Positions 49,672 through 59,396 of a stretch of DNA of 64,000 nucleotides are shown here, in pieces (position 1 is the stretch's first letter; every line of letters begins with the position of its first letter). The stretch is from Zingiber officinale (lineage: Eukaryota; Streptophyta; Magnoliopsida; Zingiberales; Zingiberaceae). The stretch covers positions 21,073,173 through 21,137,172 of the forward strand of contig NC_055998.1 in assembly GCF_018446385.1 (NCBI RefSeq), written 5' to 3'. Position numbers and translations under genes: made by a program. Below the pieces are notes generated by a model. That model was not told the origin of the DNA and did not search any database. It saw only the letters and a program-made list of their open reading frames with translations.

Positions 49672-51034
49672 TGTTGGTGCAACATCCCTCAGGTCAAGGT
49701 TGACCTGGGTGACCAAGCTGAGTCTTGGTTTGAGTTTAGATGTTTGACAATAAGAAATTGATTGAAGAAGAGTCAAGTAGGTCAAGGTTGACTGACATTG
49801 GACAAAGTCCAAATAAGTCAAGGGTGACGGGAAGCCACCAAGGAAAACCCAGTGAGTGAAGCTAGTGAAAGTCCGGTGAGGAAGCCGTGAAAGCCCCAGT
49901 GAGTGAAGCTAAAGTATGAAAACCCTTGATGAGCGGTTAGTGAAAGTCCCGTAAGTGAAGCCGTGAAAGCCCAGTGAGGTGAAGCTAGCGCGGATGGAAA
50001 ACCCTGAGTGAGCTAGGTGAAAGTCCCAGTGAGTGAAGCCGTGCAGGAAAATCCAGATGGATCAAGGACGATCGGACATCCGGTGTTGAAGTCGAGTCAA
50101 AGGGATTGACCGGACATCCGATGGAAGTCCAAGTAGGTCGAGGAGTGACCGATACTGCATGAATAAAGTCAAGGTCAAAGGATCGACCGACACTTGGTGG
50201 GAAGTCCTAGCAGTCAAAGGAGTGACCGGATGCTAGGTACGATGTACCAACAGTCAAGGTCGACCGGATGTGCGAGAGGCTCGAACTCGTTTCGGGCAAA
50301 ACAGTGTCGGATCGATCGCGATCGATTCAGAGTCGGATCGATCGGATCGATCCGTGCTTCTGCGGTCAGAGCTCGGATCGATCCGTGGATCGATCCAGAT
50401 GTTCCAATCGATCGATCGATCGGGACGCGCCGCTTGATAGCGCCGGATCGATCCGGATCGATCCGGATGTTTTTCCGAGCACGGCGCTCGATCGATCCGG
50501 ATCGATCCAAAGCCTCCCGATCGATCGGGAATATTCGAATCGATCGGGATCCGACGCGTCGGTAAAGCCGCAGCGCTCATTTCTTCGCATCTCTTCTCCG
50601 ATTCACCCCAGATTTCTCGCCTCCACACGACTCACAAGCTCAGATCGCCAGTTCTTGAAGGATCTTGGAAGTTTTCCAAGTCAAGAGGCGGATCAAAGCC
50701 AAGAAGAGAAGCTAGGGTTAGGGTTTATACTCATTGTAAGCTTGTATTTCTTGTATCCTTTCCCTCTCTTCTTGTGTTGAGTCTTGTAGGGCTTCTCCGC
50801 CCTTGGTAGTTACCATAAAGGAGAGTTTTATTTAGTGGAGGGTGTGTGTGTTGGTGTGGATCCTTGGATTAGTCACCTCTTGTGAGGTGGATACCAAGTA
50901 AACCAACCGTGTTAGCGTTGTGTGATTGTTTCTGTATTTTCCGCTGCACATCTTTAAAGGAACAAGCAACGCCGAGCAACGAGCGAACGCGACGAGCTAT
51001 TCACCCCCCCCTCTAGCTACTTTTGGTCCTAACA
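49672..51034 (+). repeat. Copia-type solo LTR (1363 bp) in the Tat element
   Basis: Begins TGTTGGTGCAACATCC and ends TGGTCCTAACA, flanked by perfect 5-bp duplications GTATT (49667-49671 and 51035-51039). No coding region. The left half is a series of GTGAAGCC/AAAGTCC-type repeats (49840-50060); the middle has a dense GATCGATC cluster; the right end has a polyC tract and CTCTAGC before the end, as in other TGTTGG..ACA LTRs of this window. Orientation taken from TGTTGG at the left. Confidence 0.9.
50305..50560. repeat. GATCGATC-rich palindromic cluster
   Basis: More than twenty GATC sites in about 255 bases, mostly as GGATCGATCC or CGATCGATCG, so the stretch is nearly self-complementary at many places and dense in CpG. 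It lies in the middle of the solo LTR. The overlapping Arg/Asp/Ser-rich ORFs on both strands are a by-product of the repeat. Confidence 0.92.
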
Positions 51035-51039
51035 GTATT

Positions 51040-51803
51040 ATCGATCGGCCTGGCTAGGCTTACCATATCCCTCGGAGAGGAGCTGCTCAAAAGGACGAGG
51101 ACGATGAACTTCATCGTGGTGGTGGACGCCTCGTCCGCCTATAATGTTATTTTCAGTTGACCGGCGTTGAACGAGTTCCATGCGGTCGTGTCCATGTTCT
51201 ACCAGAAGAGTAAGTTCCATGTGGATAGCTTGGTCGGAGAAATCAAGGGGGACTAGCTGGTGGCTCGGCGGTGCTACGTCAATATGGTAAAAGCAGAGTC
51301 ACGGGCCACGCGAAAGACCCCACGACTCGAGGTAAATGCAATTTTGGAAGAGCCTCTCCCACCCTGGTCTATGACGAGAAAGAAGAAGTTCAGGTGCACC
51401 CTAGCCGGCCGGAAGCTGTGACTTTCATCACGACCCACTTGGGTGCGGAACAAAAGGAGAAGCTCGTTGCCTAAGGCAGAATCACGATGTGTTCGCATGG
51501 GCAACGCATGAGCTCCCGTGCATCTCACCAACCGTCGCCCAACATAAGCTGCATGTCCGGCCGGACGCAAGGCTGGTGAAACAAAAGAAAAGAGACTTCA
51601 ACTCGGAGCAAAATCAAATAATTCGAGCGGAAGTAGAAAAGATGTTAGAGGCCGACCACATACGTGAAGTGCAATTTCCGAGCTGGCTAGTTAATATGGT
51701 GCTAGTCTCCAAGCCAGGCAATAAATGGCGGGTCTGCATTGACTTTCGAAACGAACAAGGTCTGCCTGAAGGACTAGTACCCGTTGCCGCGCATTGATCA
51801 GAT
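51040..51803 (+). pseudogene. Tat-type protease end and reverse transcriptase N-terminus
   Basis: Segments TLVYDEKEEVQVHPSRPEAVTFI (near 51355-51425), FAWATHELPCI..V and VKQKKRDFNSEQNQIIRAEVEKMLEADHIREVQFPSWLVN, then NKWRVCIDFRN, which is the fingers part of RT. The sequence reads PRIDQMADF before it is interrupted at 51812 by the MULE-like element. Confidence 0.85.
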
Positions 51804-51812
51804 GGCGGACTT

Positions 51813-52880
51813 CATGGGTTGAAATGTCGTTCCGTGCCGCTCGGCACGGACGGTTTTTACCGTTCCGCCGAGCGGTCGAAATTGGCACAGGAGGCGTCTC
51901 CGTCTCGGTGGTGCCGGAGGAGACATGGGACGCCTTCGGCGGCGTCCCGCGACGCCTTCGACACCGAAGGCGTTGCACGCGACACTTTCTGTGGCGCTGA
52001 AAGTGTCCGACGACCTTATTGGCATCGCCGGACGCTTCTAGCAACCCTTCCGGCATCGCTGGACACCCCTCGCGAGGATCGTGGGCGATGATCATGGGCG
52101 TTGGGTGATCTCGCGGACGTGAGGTTTTTTCTTTTTTAATAATTAATTATTTTATTTAATTCATTTAAACAATTCTTAAGGAGGATGTGTGATATTTCAC
52201 AGAGGCTTTAATAAACTCTAATTAAATTATCCTAATAAAATATATAAAAAATATATTTAAAATTAAAATAAATTTAATAAATTTTATTAATTAATATTTT
52301 GAAAAAATAAATGTCTTAAATTTCATTTAAAAATTTAAAAAGTATAATAATTCTTATTTATATTCTAATATATTATTTTATTATTTTAAATTTCATTTAT
52401 ATTTTTTAAAAAATTCTAAAAAAATGTAAAATATTCTAAATGTTAAAAATTCTAATAAATTATATTTATATTCTGATTTTTTTTATTATTTTAAATTTTT
52501 TTACTTAATAATTTTTTACTATTAAAAAATATATTTTTTAATTAATAATTAATTAAATAAACAGTTAATTTATATAATAATAATAATAATAATTATTATA
52601 TAGTTTCATTTTAATTTGAATTATTGATATATTAATTTTATTTAAATAAAACTATTTTTAATTATTTTTTTAACAATATTAAATTATTCAATAATTGAGA
52701 ACTTATAATAAATCAATATACAACTTATTTTTATTTAACCATAAACATATTTATTTTATAATTACTATATATAAATAAAAAAAATACTGCAACTGTATCG
52801 GCACAGCACGATACGATATCGAAACCGTATCGTTCCGGTCTGAGATCAAAACCTTGGCACGGGTCGAAATTTTAAACCTT
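51813..52880. mobile_element. MULE-like non-autonomous DNA transposon
   Basis: 1068 bp between 9-bp near-identical duplications GGCGGACTT (51804-51812) and GGTGGACTT (52881-52889). The ends form imperfect inverted repeats of about 23 bp (GGGTTGAAATGTCGTTCCGT against GGTTTAAAATTTCGACCCGT on the other strand, about 18 of 23 bases the same). The left 300 bp are G+C-rich with internal palindromes around CCGTGCCGCTCGGCACGG; the right 700 bp are AT-rich. No transposase. The 9-bp duplication fits Mutator-like elements. Confidence 0.75.
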
Positions 52881-53610
52881 GGTGGACTTGACGACAAGCT
52901 GCAAGCTGATCTGCATGTTAGATGCGTACCAAGGCTACCACCAGGTCCCGCTCGCCGGAGAAGATCAGGAGAAGGTCAGTTTTATCACGATCGATGGGAT
53001 ATTCTGTTACAATGTGATGTCGTTCGGATTGAAGAACGTGGGAGCCATCTACCAGAAGCTGATGAATAAAATGTTCCAAGGGTAGATTGTACGTCAACGA
53101 CATTCTTATAAAATCCCTCCAAACCTCTTATCTCTGTGTAGATATCAAGGAGACCTGCTGTACGCTGAGCAGGTATAGAATCAAGCTTAATCCAACAAGT
53201 GGTTGTTCGGGGCAAAGGGCAAACGTTTCCTCGGTTACATCGTGACCGAGCGAGGGATCAAGACAAATCCAAGTAAAGTGAAAGCGCTCCAAGACATGTC
53301 CCTTCCCTGCAACCTTAAGGAGGTCCAGCGACTGACTGGGCAAATCACAACATTGTCAAGGTTCATCTCCAAATCATTCGATCGGAGCCACCCGTTCTTT
53401 AAAGTTCTGTGCCGAACTATAAAATTTCAATGGGACGCCGAGTGCGATAAAGCGCTGGAGGAGCTCAAGAGTTATTTAACCTTCTTACCTATATTGGCAA
53501 AGCTCATAGCAAGCCGCGCTGGATGTACTTGTTGTCCACAGAGTGAGTGGTTGGCTCAGTGTTGGTGCGATAAAACGATACTGAACAATAATTGGTGTAT
53601 TTTTTAAGTT
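52881..53610 (+). pseudogene. Tat-type reverse transcriptase, second part
   Basis: Resumes with VDLTTSCKLICMLDAYQGYHQVPL..EDQEKVSFITIDGIFCYNVMSFGLKNVGAIYQKLMNKMF. The YVDD box is replaced by the frame-shifted VNDIL region near 53090. From 53203 the thumb/connection reads KRFLGYIVTERGIKTNPSKVKAL and FKVLCRT..FQWDAECDKALEELKSYL. Shifts separate the parts. Confidence 0.85.
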
Positions 53611-53639
53611 ATATATTGAAAGATGTCGAATGTCGTTAC

Positions 53640-54067
53640 ACCTGTCTCGAGAAACTGGCGTACTGGTTGATCCTTGCCTCTCGGAGGTTATGCTCGTAGT
53701 TTTTGAAGCATCCAATAATTATGTTGGCTAACAACACCCTAGGGCGGGCCTTTCTCAACCCTGAAGCATGCAGCCAGCTCATCAAGTGGACCATGGCGTT
53801 GAGCGAATTTGATATACAGTACCAGCCCAGATCAGCGATCAAGGCGCAAGACTTAGCCGATTTTGTGATGGGAGGTATAAAATGCCGAACCAAAGGCAAT
53901 TTGGAAAATCTATGCAGACGGATCGTCCACTAAGGCAGCGGTGTGGGCGTACTTCTGATATCACCACGTGAAGATCAAGTGCATCTGTCCGTTCAACTGG
54001 ACTATTAAGCCACGAACAACGAGGCAAAGTACGAAGAGTTGATCGCTGGGCTGCAAGCGGCTCAACA
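53640..54067 (+). pseudogene. Tat-type RNase H, first part
   Basis: Segments TLGRAFLNPEACSQLIKWTMALSEFDIQYQPRSAIKAQDLADF (53727-53875) and then the dual RNase H start, where ATNNEAKYEELIAGLQAAQHVG ends at the hAT-like insertion. Single-base shifts break the frame. Confidence 0.82.
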
Positions 54068-54075
54068 CGTAGGAG

Positions 54076-55058
54076 CATAGTTTGCAAAATCGCGATCCGG
54101 ATCGTAGGATCGTACGATTCTACGATCCGGAAACCCAAAATCGATCCAGGATCGTGCAGAATCGAGTTTTGCAGTAGAATCGCAGCAGGATCGGTAGGAT
54201 CGGTAGGATCGGAACAGAATCGGTAGGATCGGAGCAGAATCGGTAGAAGCTTTGAGAGGTCATAACTTTTGACTCGGATTGAACCATGGGGCCTATAATA
54301 TATCAAATCAAAGCTCGTTCAGAGATCTTTAATAAATTTCAAAGTTTATCCTTAACCACCCTATTTCAAAGCCAAAAAATATCATTTAAATCCTTTTCAG
54401 ATGTCTAGGAGATTTTATCTTTTTTTTATTATCTTTTTTTCATCTTATTAGGGGTTTAAATTATTTAAACATATGTTTAACTATTTTTGAGTTAGTTTTT
54501 TATCAATAATATTCTGTCATTTATTTTCCTCAAAATAATGAGTTTTTGGATGCCTATTATCTAGTATTGTGTGACATCAACCAGTCTTTAGAAGATTATT
54601 TCCGGCGTTCATATTTGAATCAAAGGATTCAATAGCTTCTATTATATACGTTAGGTGGTCTGTAAATTGAATTATCCTATAAACTAAGGAAATATTTATT
54701 ACATTGAATGTGTTATTATTATTGTATTAATAGAAATTTTATATTTTTATCATTTTATGATATGAAAATATAAATATTATTACTATAAGAGAATAATAGT
54801 TGAATTATAAATTAATTTAAATTTGTACATGTAGTAATATAATTTGAGGTGTTAGTGTAAATGATTGCATATATATACAAAATTAGTTATTTATTTATAT
54901 GTAAATGAGATTTTTAGGTATTTTTTCTAATTATTAATCATGTATAATAAGATTTTAAGGGTTTTTGGTAGGATCGTACGATTCTACGATCCGATCCTGA
55001 CCGATCCGATCCTGACCCTAAATCGATCCTGCGTAGGATCGCGATTCTACAAACTATG
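54076..55058. mobile_element. hAT-like non-autonomous DNA transposon
   Basis: 983 bp between perfect 8-bp duplications CGTAGGAG (54068-54075 and 55059-55066). Inverted ends CATAGTTTG..CAAACTATG, extended by AATCGCGATC on both sides. Sub-terminal regions are rich in GGATCGTA / TACGATCC repeats, including a GGATCGTACGATTCTACGAT block found near both ends in the same orientation. The centre is AT-rich with no transposase. The 8-bp duplication fits the hAT superfamily. Confidence 0.85.
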
Positions 55059-55066
55059 CGTAGGAG

Positions 55067-55285
55067 TTACTCGAATCCTTATCGACTCGGACTCTCAGTT
55101 GACAGCACAGCAACTGTCGGGGACTTTTGAAATAAGCAATGCAAGGCTAAGGTTATATATTGAGGCATTCAAAAAGTTGAAGGTCGGATTTCAAGAAGTA
55201 ATTATCCAAAAAAAATCCCTCGAATGGAGAATCAGTATGCAGACGAACTAGCAAAATTAGCAAGTTCCTTAACCCCTGTAATGTT
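55067..55285 (+). pseudogene. Tat-type RNase H, second part
   Basis: Continues exactly where the hAT-like element interrupted: VTRILIDSDSQLTAQQLSGTFEI..RLRLYIEAFKKLKVGFQEV, then after a shift the ENQYADELAKLASSLTP segment and VMLDRPI. The frame is broken by the extra A's at 55209-55215. Confidence 0.85.
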
Positions 55286-55298
55286 GGATAGGCCAATT

Positions 55299-56385
55299 GG
55301 TGGCAAAAGACGAATATGCTTGCCCCCAACGCCCCCACCAACCCGCCCCAGGGCCAACACGGGGGAGGTAAATCACGGACAACTACTAGCCTTTGGAATA
55401 ATGATTAGCACATAAGGGAGGCGTTTGTTGGGACCCTTGGAGGTCGGCTAGAGGGGGTGAATAACCCCTGCACAAATAAAAACAAAAATACCTTTCTCAG
55501 ACAACTAACTTAATTAAAAAACACTTGCATAAGAAATAATTAAGAAACTAAAAGACAGAGACTCAGCGGATTTACTTGGTTACAACCGGAGAGGTTGTTA
55601 ATCCAAGGAAGTAGAACGCACTAATATCTCCTTCAGGCGGAGAAGCCTCTTTACAGCGATGATCGCACAAAAGATGAAGCTAAACGAAAACTAGAAGCGT
55701 ACAAGTGTTGTTTCTCAAGATACTTGTTGTTCTTAGCTTCTTGGACTAAGGCTAGATTTATAACCTTAGTCGGGGCGCTTGGAAGAGTTCCAGACGCCTG
55801 GAGGGGGATAAAATTTTATCCCCTTCGCAACGGATTGCGGTCAAACGTGATTCGGATAAAACTCCGTTCCGAGCGCTCGGACCAAGAAAGTCAACCACGT
55901 TGACTTTTCCAATTCGGACCTTCCGCTCCGGTTTCGCTTGCTTCAGTTCGGGTCTTCCACTCCGGCTCTGCTCGTTTGGGTGATTTCGGTCATCTGGAAT
56001 AGGGCTCACCCGAACCCAACTTCCGGCCTACTCCTTGAGCAAACTTCCGCTCCGGCTTCTCAACTCTCGGAAACGCCGCGCGCCTCCTCATCCGCCTGCG
56101 TACTCTTCTGCAGCACCTAGCCCCTCAAACGCACCGAGCTCGTCGACTCTCTCCCGTGTTGCTCTTCTCGCTAACTGCGCCTTTTGCTCGACATCCTATG
56201 TTTCTAAGTTCTTGGACACTTAGACACAGGATTAAACACAACAGTACCTAACTTAACTTGTTTGATCACATCAAAACAACTTTGGGGTACCAACAACATT
56301 TACCTTGATTTTGCCGATATTCAAACCCCAGACTTTATAGTGGCAACATTTCATCCGCTAGCTATTAGACCGTCCTGAGGGGACT
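55299..56385 (-). mobile_element. tRNA-related SINE (SINE-A), interrupted by an LTR
   Basis: About 215 bp of SINE (55299-55425 and 56296-56385) on the minus strand. Minus-strand reading shows an A-box-like TAGCTAGCGG (complement of 56355-56364) and a B-box-like GGGTTTGAATATC (complement of 56316-56328), the internal pol III promoter layout. Flanked by GGATAGGCCAAT (55286-55297) and GGATAGGCTAAT (56386-56397), a 12-bp target duplication with one change. The family is inferred; boundaries are good to a few bases. Confidence 0.65.
55426..56295 (-). repeat. Copia-type solo LTR inside SINE-A
   Basis: On the minus strand it starts TGTTGGTACCCC and ends GGTCCCAACA (870 bp); CTCTAGCCGACCTCC and the pyrimidine-rich end resemble the other TGTTGG LTRs here. 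Neither a primer-binding site nor a polypurine tract is next to it, so it is read as a solo LTR. Flanks are GCGTT (left) and ACATT (right), which could be a decayed 5-bp duplication differing by two transitions. Confidence 0.7.
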
Positions 56386-56400
56386 GGATAGGCTAATCAA

Positions 56401-56906
56401 AAAAAAAAAATGATAATCCCAGTTAACCTCATTGACTATCTCTGGGGGTGACCGGTCCGGTCCCACGAAAGTTTCCTACCGGCCACCAGGGTAAATCGGG
56501 AAGCGCACGCGGTGGCCAGTCCAGAAGCCCAGCATCCTTTGATTACGCCCCCCATTTAGAGGAAAATTTCCTACAAATACACCGTAGCTGGGGTTCGAAC
56601 CGTGGGTGCCTGGGAGACAACCTGGATGTCCTACTGCGGCACCATGGCCCCGGGGACAAATGATAATCCCAGTTAGCCTCATTGACTATTCCTGAGGGTG
56701 ACCGGCCCGACCCCACGGAAGTTTTCCACCGGTCACCAGAGTAAATCGAGAAGCGCATGCGACAGCCAACCCAGATGCTCAACATCCTTTGATTGCGCTC
56801 CCCATTTGGAGGAAAATTTTTGCAAATACGCCGTAGCTGGGGATCGAACCGCGGGTGCCTGGGTGACAACCTGGATGTCCTCCCGCGGCACCATGCCCCG
56901 GGGACA
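56401..56906 (-). mobile_element. Dimeric SINE (SINE-B), two ~250-bp monomers
   Basis: Monomers 56411-56660 and 56661-56906 are alike across their length. Each has a B-box (minus-strand GGTTCGAACC at 56592-56601; mutated GGTTCGATCC at 56841-56850) and an A-box-like segment about 35 bases upstream on the minus strand (TGGTGCCGCAGTAGG). A single homopolymer tail (A10 on the plus strand at 56398-56410) is at the 3' end. It is flanked by GATAGGCTAATCAA (56387-56400) and GATAGGCCAATCAA (56907-56920), a 14-bp duplication with one change. Confidence 0.72.
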
Positions 56907-58130
56907 GATAGGCCAATCAAGCAGGTACTGTTGGTGGCTTATATCGAGAGGCCGACTGAAGGAGAGACCTCGAGTGGCTTATATCGAGAGGCCGACTGAA
57001 GGAGAGACCTCGAGTGACTTGAGGATACCTTTGATCAAGTTCCTCCAGTCGGGCAATACACTAGTCGATCGAGAGCAAGCTTAGGTAATCAAGAAAAGGG
57101 TCAAACTAATTGGAGACCAAGATCCTTCTCGAGGCCACTGCTAAGTCGGAGCGGAAGACATCCAATATATCTTACAAGAATTTCATCAAGCTCTTGCGGT
57201 AGTCATCCGGACGATCGTTCATTGGTAAGAAAAATCTTTCTAGCTGGTTACTTTTGGCTTACCTTAGAAGCGGATGTCGCCCGAACAGTGTCCACCTGCC
57301 TCTCTTACTAGAAATATCCGAACATACCGCACCGACCGACGGAAAAACTGAAGGCATCCATAGTGTCATGTCCGTTCGACCAGTAAGGCATGGACATTGT
57401 AGGACCTTTCTCACCGGTTAGAGAAGATTTCACCTTGTGGCGGTGGATTATTTTTCCAAATGGGTAGAAGTCGAACCGCTCGCCAAAATAACCGAGCAGA
57501 TGGTTATCAAATTTCTGTGGCAAAATATCATATGTCGGTTCAGCGTCTCTCATAAGTTAGTCTCTGATAATGGAAGACAGTTTTAAGGACAAAGGCTCAA
57601 AAAGTGATGTGCAGCTATGATATTACACAAGTCTTCACTTCAGTGGCTTATCCCCAAAGTAATGGTCAGGCGGAAGTCGCCAACAGAGAAATTCTCAAAG
57701 GACTCGGGGCCCAGCTCGACCACATGAGAGGAAGTTGAGTGGATGAGCTGTCGAGCATACTATGGTTTTATTGCACTACTTCATACCACTCCTCTGGAAG
57801 CCATCGACATTACTCCATTCCACATGGTGTACGGAGAAGCAGTGGTCCCAGTCGAGATTGACATAGAACCTGATCGACAACAGCTATACGATGAGGATAA
57901 TTCCGATCAACGAGTTATAGAGCTAGATCTAATAGATGAAGTCAGAGATAAAGTTGTCGCCCGGCTGATGGCGTAACGGCAGATGATGAAGCAAAACTAC
58001 AACAGACGAGTTATTCCCATATCGTTCTAGGTCGGCGACTTAGTCTGGAAAAGAGGGAAGTCGGTCGGTGACGTGATCAAACTGGAGGTGCCATAGGGAG
58101 GACCTTGCACAGTGATGTAGAAGCTCAACT
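56907..58130 (+). pseudogene. Tat-type integrase, decayed
   Basis: Resumes at DRPIKQVLLVAYIERPT. Integrase segments follow in shifting frames: KYHICRFSVS near 57530, FTSVAYPQSNGQAEVANREILKGL near 57635 (catalytic Glu region), then ITPFHMVYGEAVVPVEIDIE..LIDEVRDKVVARLMA (57805-57976) and a NYNRRVIP..VGDLVWK tail. Stops and shifts are frequent; the first two catalytic Asp positions lie in broken frames. Confidence 0.85.
56932..57015 (+). repeat. 42-bp perfect tandem duplication in the RNase H-integrase linker
   Basis: GTGGCTTATATCGAGAGGCC...GACCTCGA occurs twice back to back. Being 14 codons long it keeps the reading frame (YIERPTEGETSS repeated). Confidence 0.93.
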
Positions 58131-58279
58131 CAAGATTATACTATATGCAAGACGAGACTGAAGGAAGCTCGACTGACTATGAAGCGCGAACCATCTGCAG
58201 CCCTATCGGGCAGGATAGTAACCGTGTAGTAAAACTGATATAAATTGTAAAACCGTTTATTCTATGAATGCAGGAAGGT

Positions 58280-59165
58280 TTAAAACCAAGATTCGCTAAG
58301 TGTCAAAGACTCACGAGCCACTCGGTCGTGTTATAAGCGAGCATTCACTCGCGCCAAAGTGTCAAAGACTCTTGACCCGAACGAGCGAGTTATAAGTAAG
58401 CATGCTCACGCGCATCAAAACTAATAGCCACGGGTTTCAGATCGGGCATGGAAAGACTCACGAGCCATTCAGTTGTGTTGTAAGTATGCTTGCACTCGCA
58501 CTAAAGTGTCAAAGATTCGACCCAATCGGGCGAGTTATAAGCGAGCATGCTCTCGCGTCTCAAAACTAATAGCCACGAGTTTCAGACCGGGCGCGTCAAA
58601 GACTCACGAGCCGTTCGGCCATGTTATAAGCAAGCATACGCTCGCACCAAAATGTCAAAGACTCTCGACCCGATTGGGCGAGTTATAAGCGAGCATGCTC
58701 TTGCGCTTCAAAACTAATAGCCACGGGTTTCAGGCTGGGTCTGCCAAAGACTCACAAGCCGCTCAGCCGTGTTATAAGCGAACATTCACTCGCGCCAAAG
58801 TGGCAAAGACTTTCAGCCGATCGGGCGAGTTATAAGCGAGCATGCTCTCGCGCCTCAAAATTAATAGCCATGGGTTTCAGACTGAGCATGTCATAGACTT
58901 ACAAGCCGCTCAGTCGTGTTATAAGCGAGCATGCACTCGCGCCAAAGTTTCAAAGGCTCTTGACCCGATCGGGCGAGTTATAAGCGAGTGTGCTCTCACG
59001 CCTCAAGATTAGTAGTCATGGGGTTTAAACCAAGCGTGTTAAAGACTCACGAGCTGTTTGGTCATGTTATAAGCGAACGTAGCACTCGTGCTAAGTGCCG
59101 AATACTCACGAGCCATTCGGTCGTGTTATAAATGAGTGAAGCTCTCACGATCATGCTAAAAACAA
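58280..59165. repeat. ~147-bp dimeric tandem array after Tat pol
   Basis: The marker AATAGCCACGGGTTTCAG recurs at 58423, 58568, 58716, 58863 and about 59010, spacings 145-148. Each unit is a dimer of two related ~73-bp halves, one with GTGTTATAAGCGAGCATTCACTCGCG and one with GAGTTATAAGCGAGCATGCTCTCGCG types of core (about 26 bases, quoted loosely). About six units, the last one decayed. Tandem arrays between integrase and the 3' LTR are known from Tat elements. Confidence 0.92.
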
Positions 59166-59396
59166 GCTCGGCCCACATTCTACCTGTTGCGTGAATAAAT
59201 ATAAAAGGCAAGGCTCCTACACTAAGGATGGGTTAGAAAATTACAAGATGGTAGAACGGAGAAATATAAAGTGCCGAACGGGCAAGTTTTCATTGATACT
59301 TATAAATTTTTACAAAAAGTAGATAGAGTGTGCAAAAAGTTGATAAGAAGGTGGAAAAGGAAGTTAGGCCAGATAATCAAGCACATCGTCCGAAAG

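Noticed and set aside
50194..50780. Arg/Asp/Ser-rich ORFs on both strands
   Set aside because: They are by-products of the GATCGATC cluster inside a solo LTR; open frames on both strands at once show low-complexity composition, not coding.
56588..56850. tRNA genes, from GGTTCGAACC B-boxes
   Set aside because: No cloverleaf with acceptor and anticodon arms; the two copies are SINE monomers.
58280..59165. Alternating repeat halves as a CRISPR or gene cluster
   Set aside because: Both halves are repeats of each other and lie in the 3' region of a Tat element.
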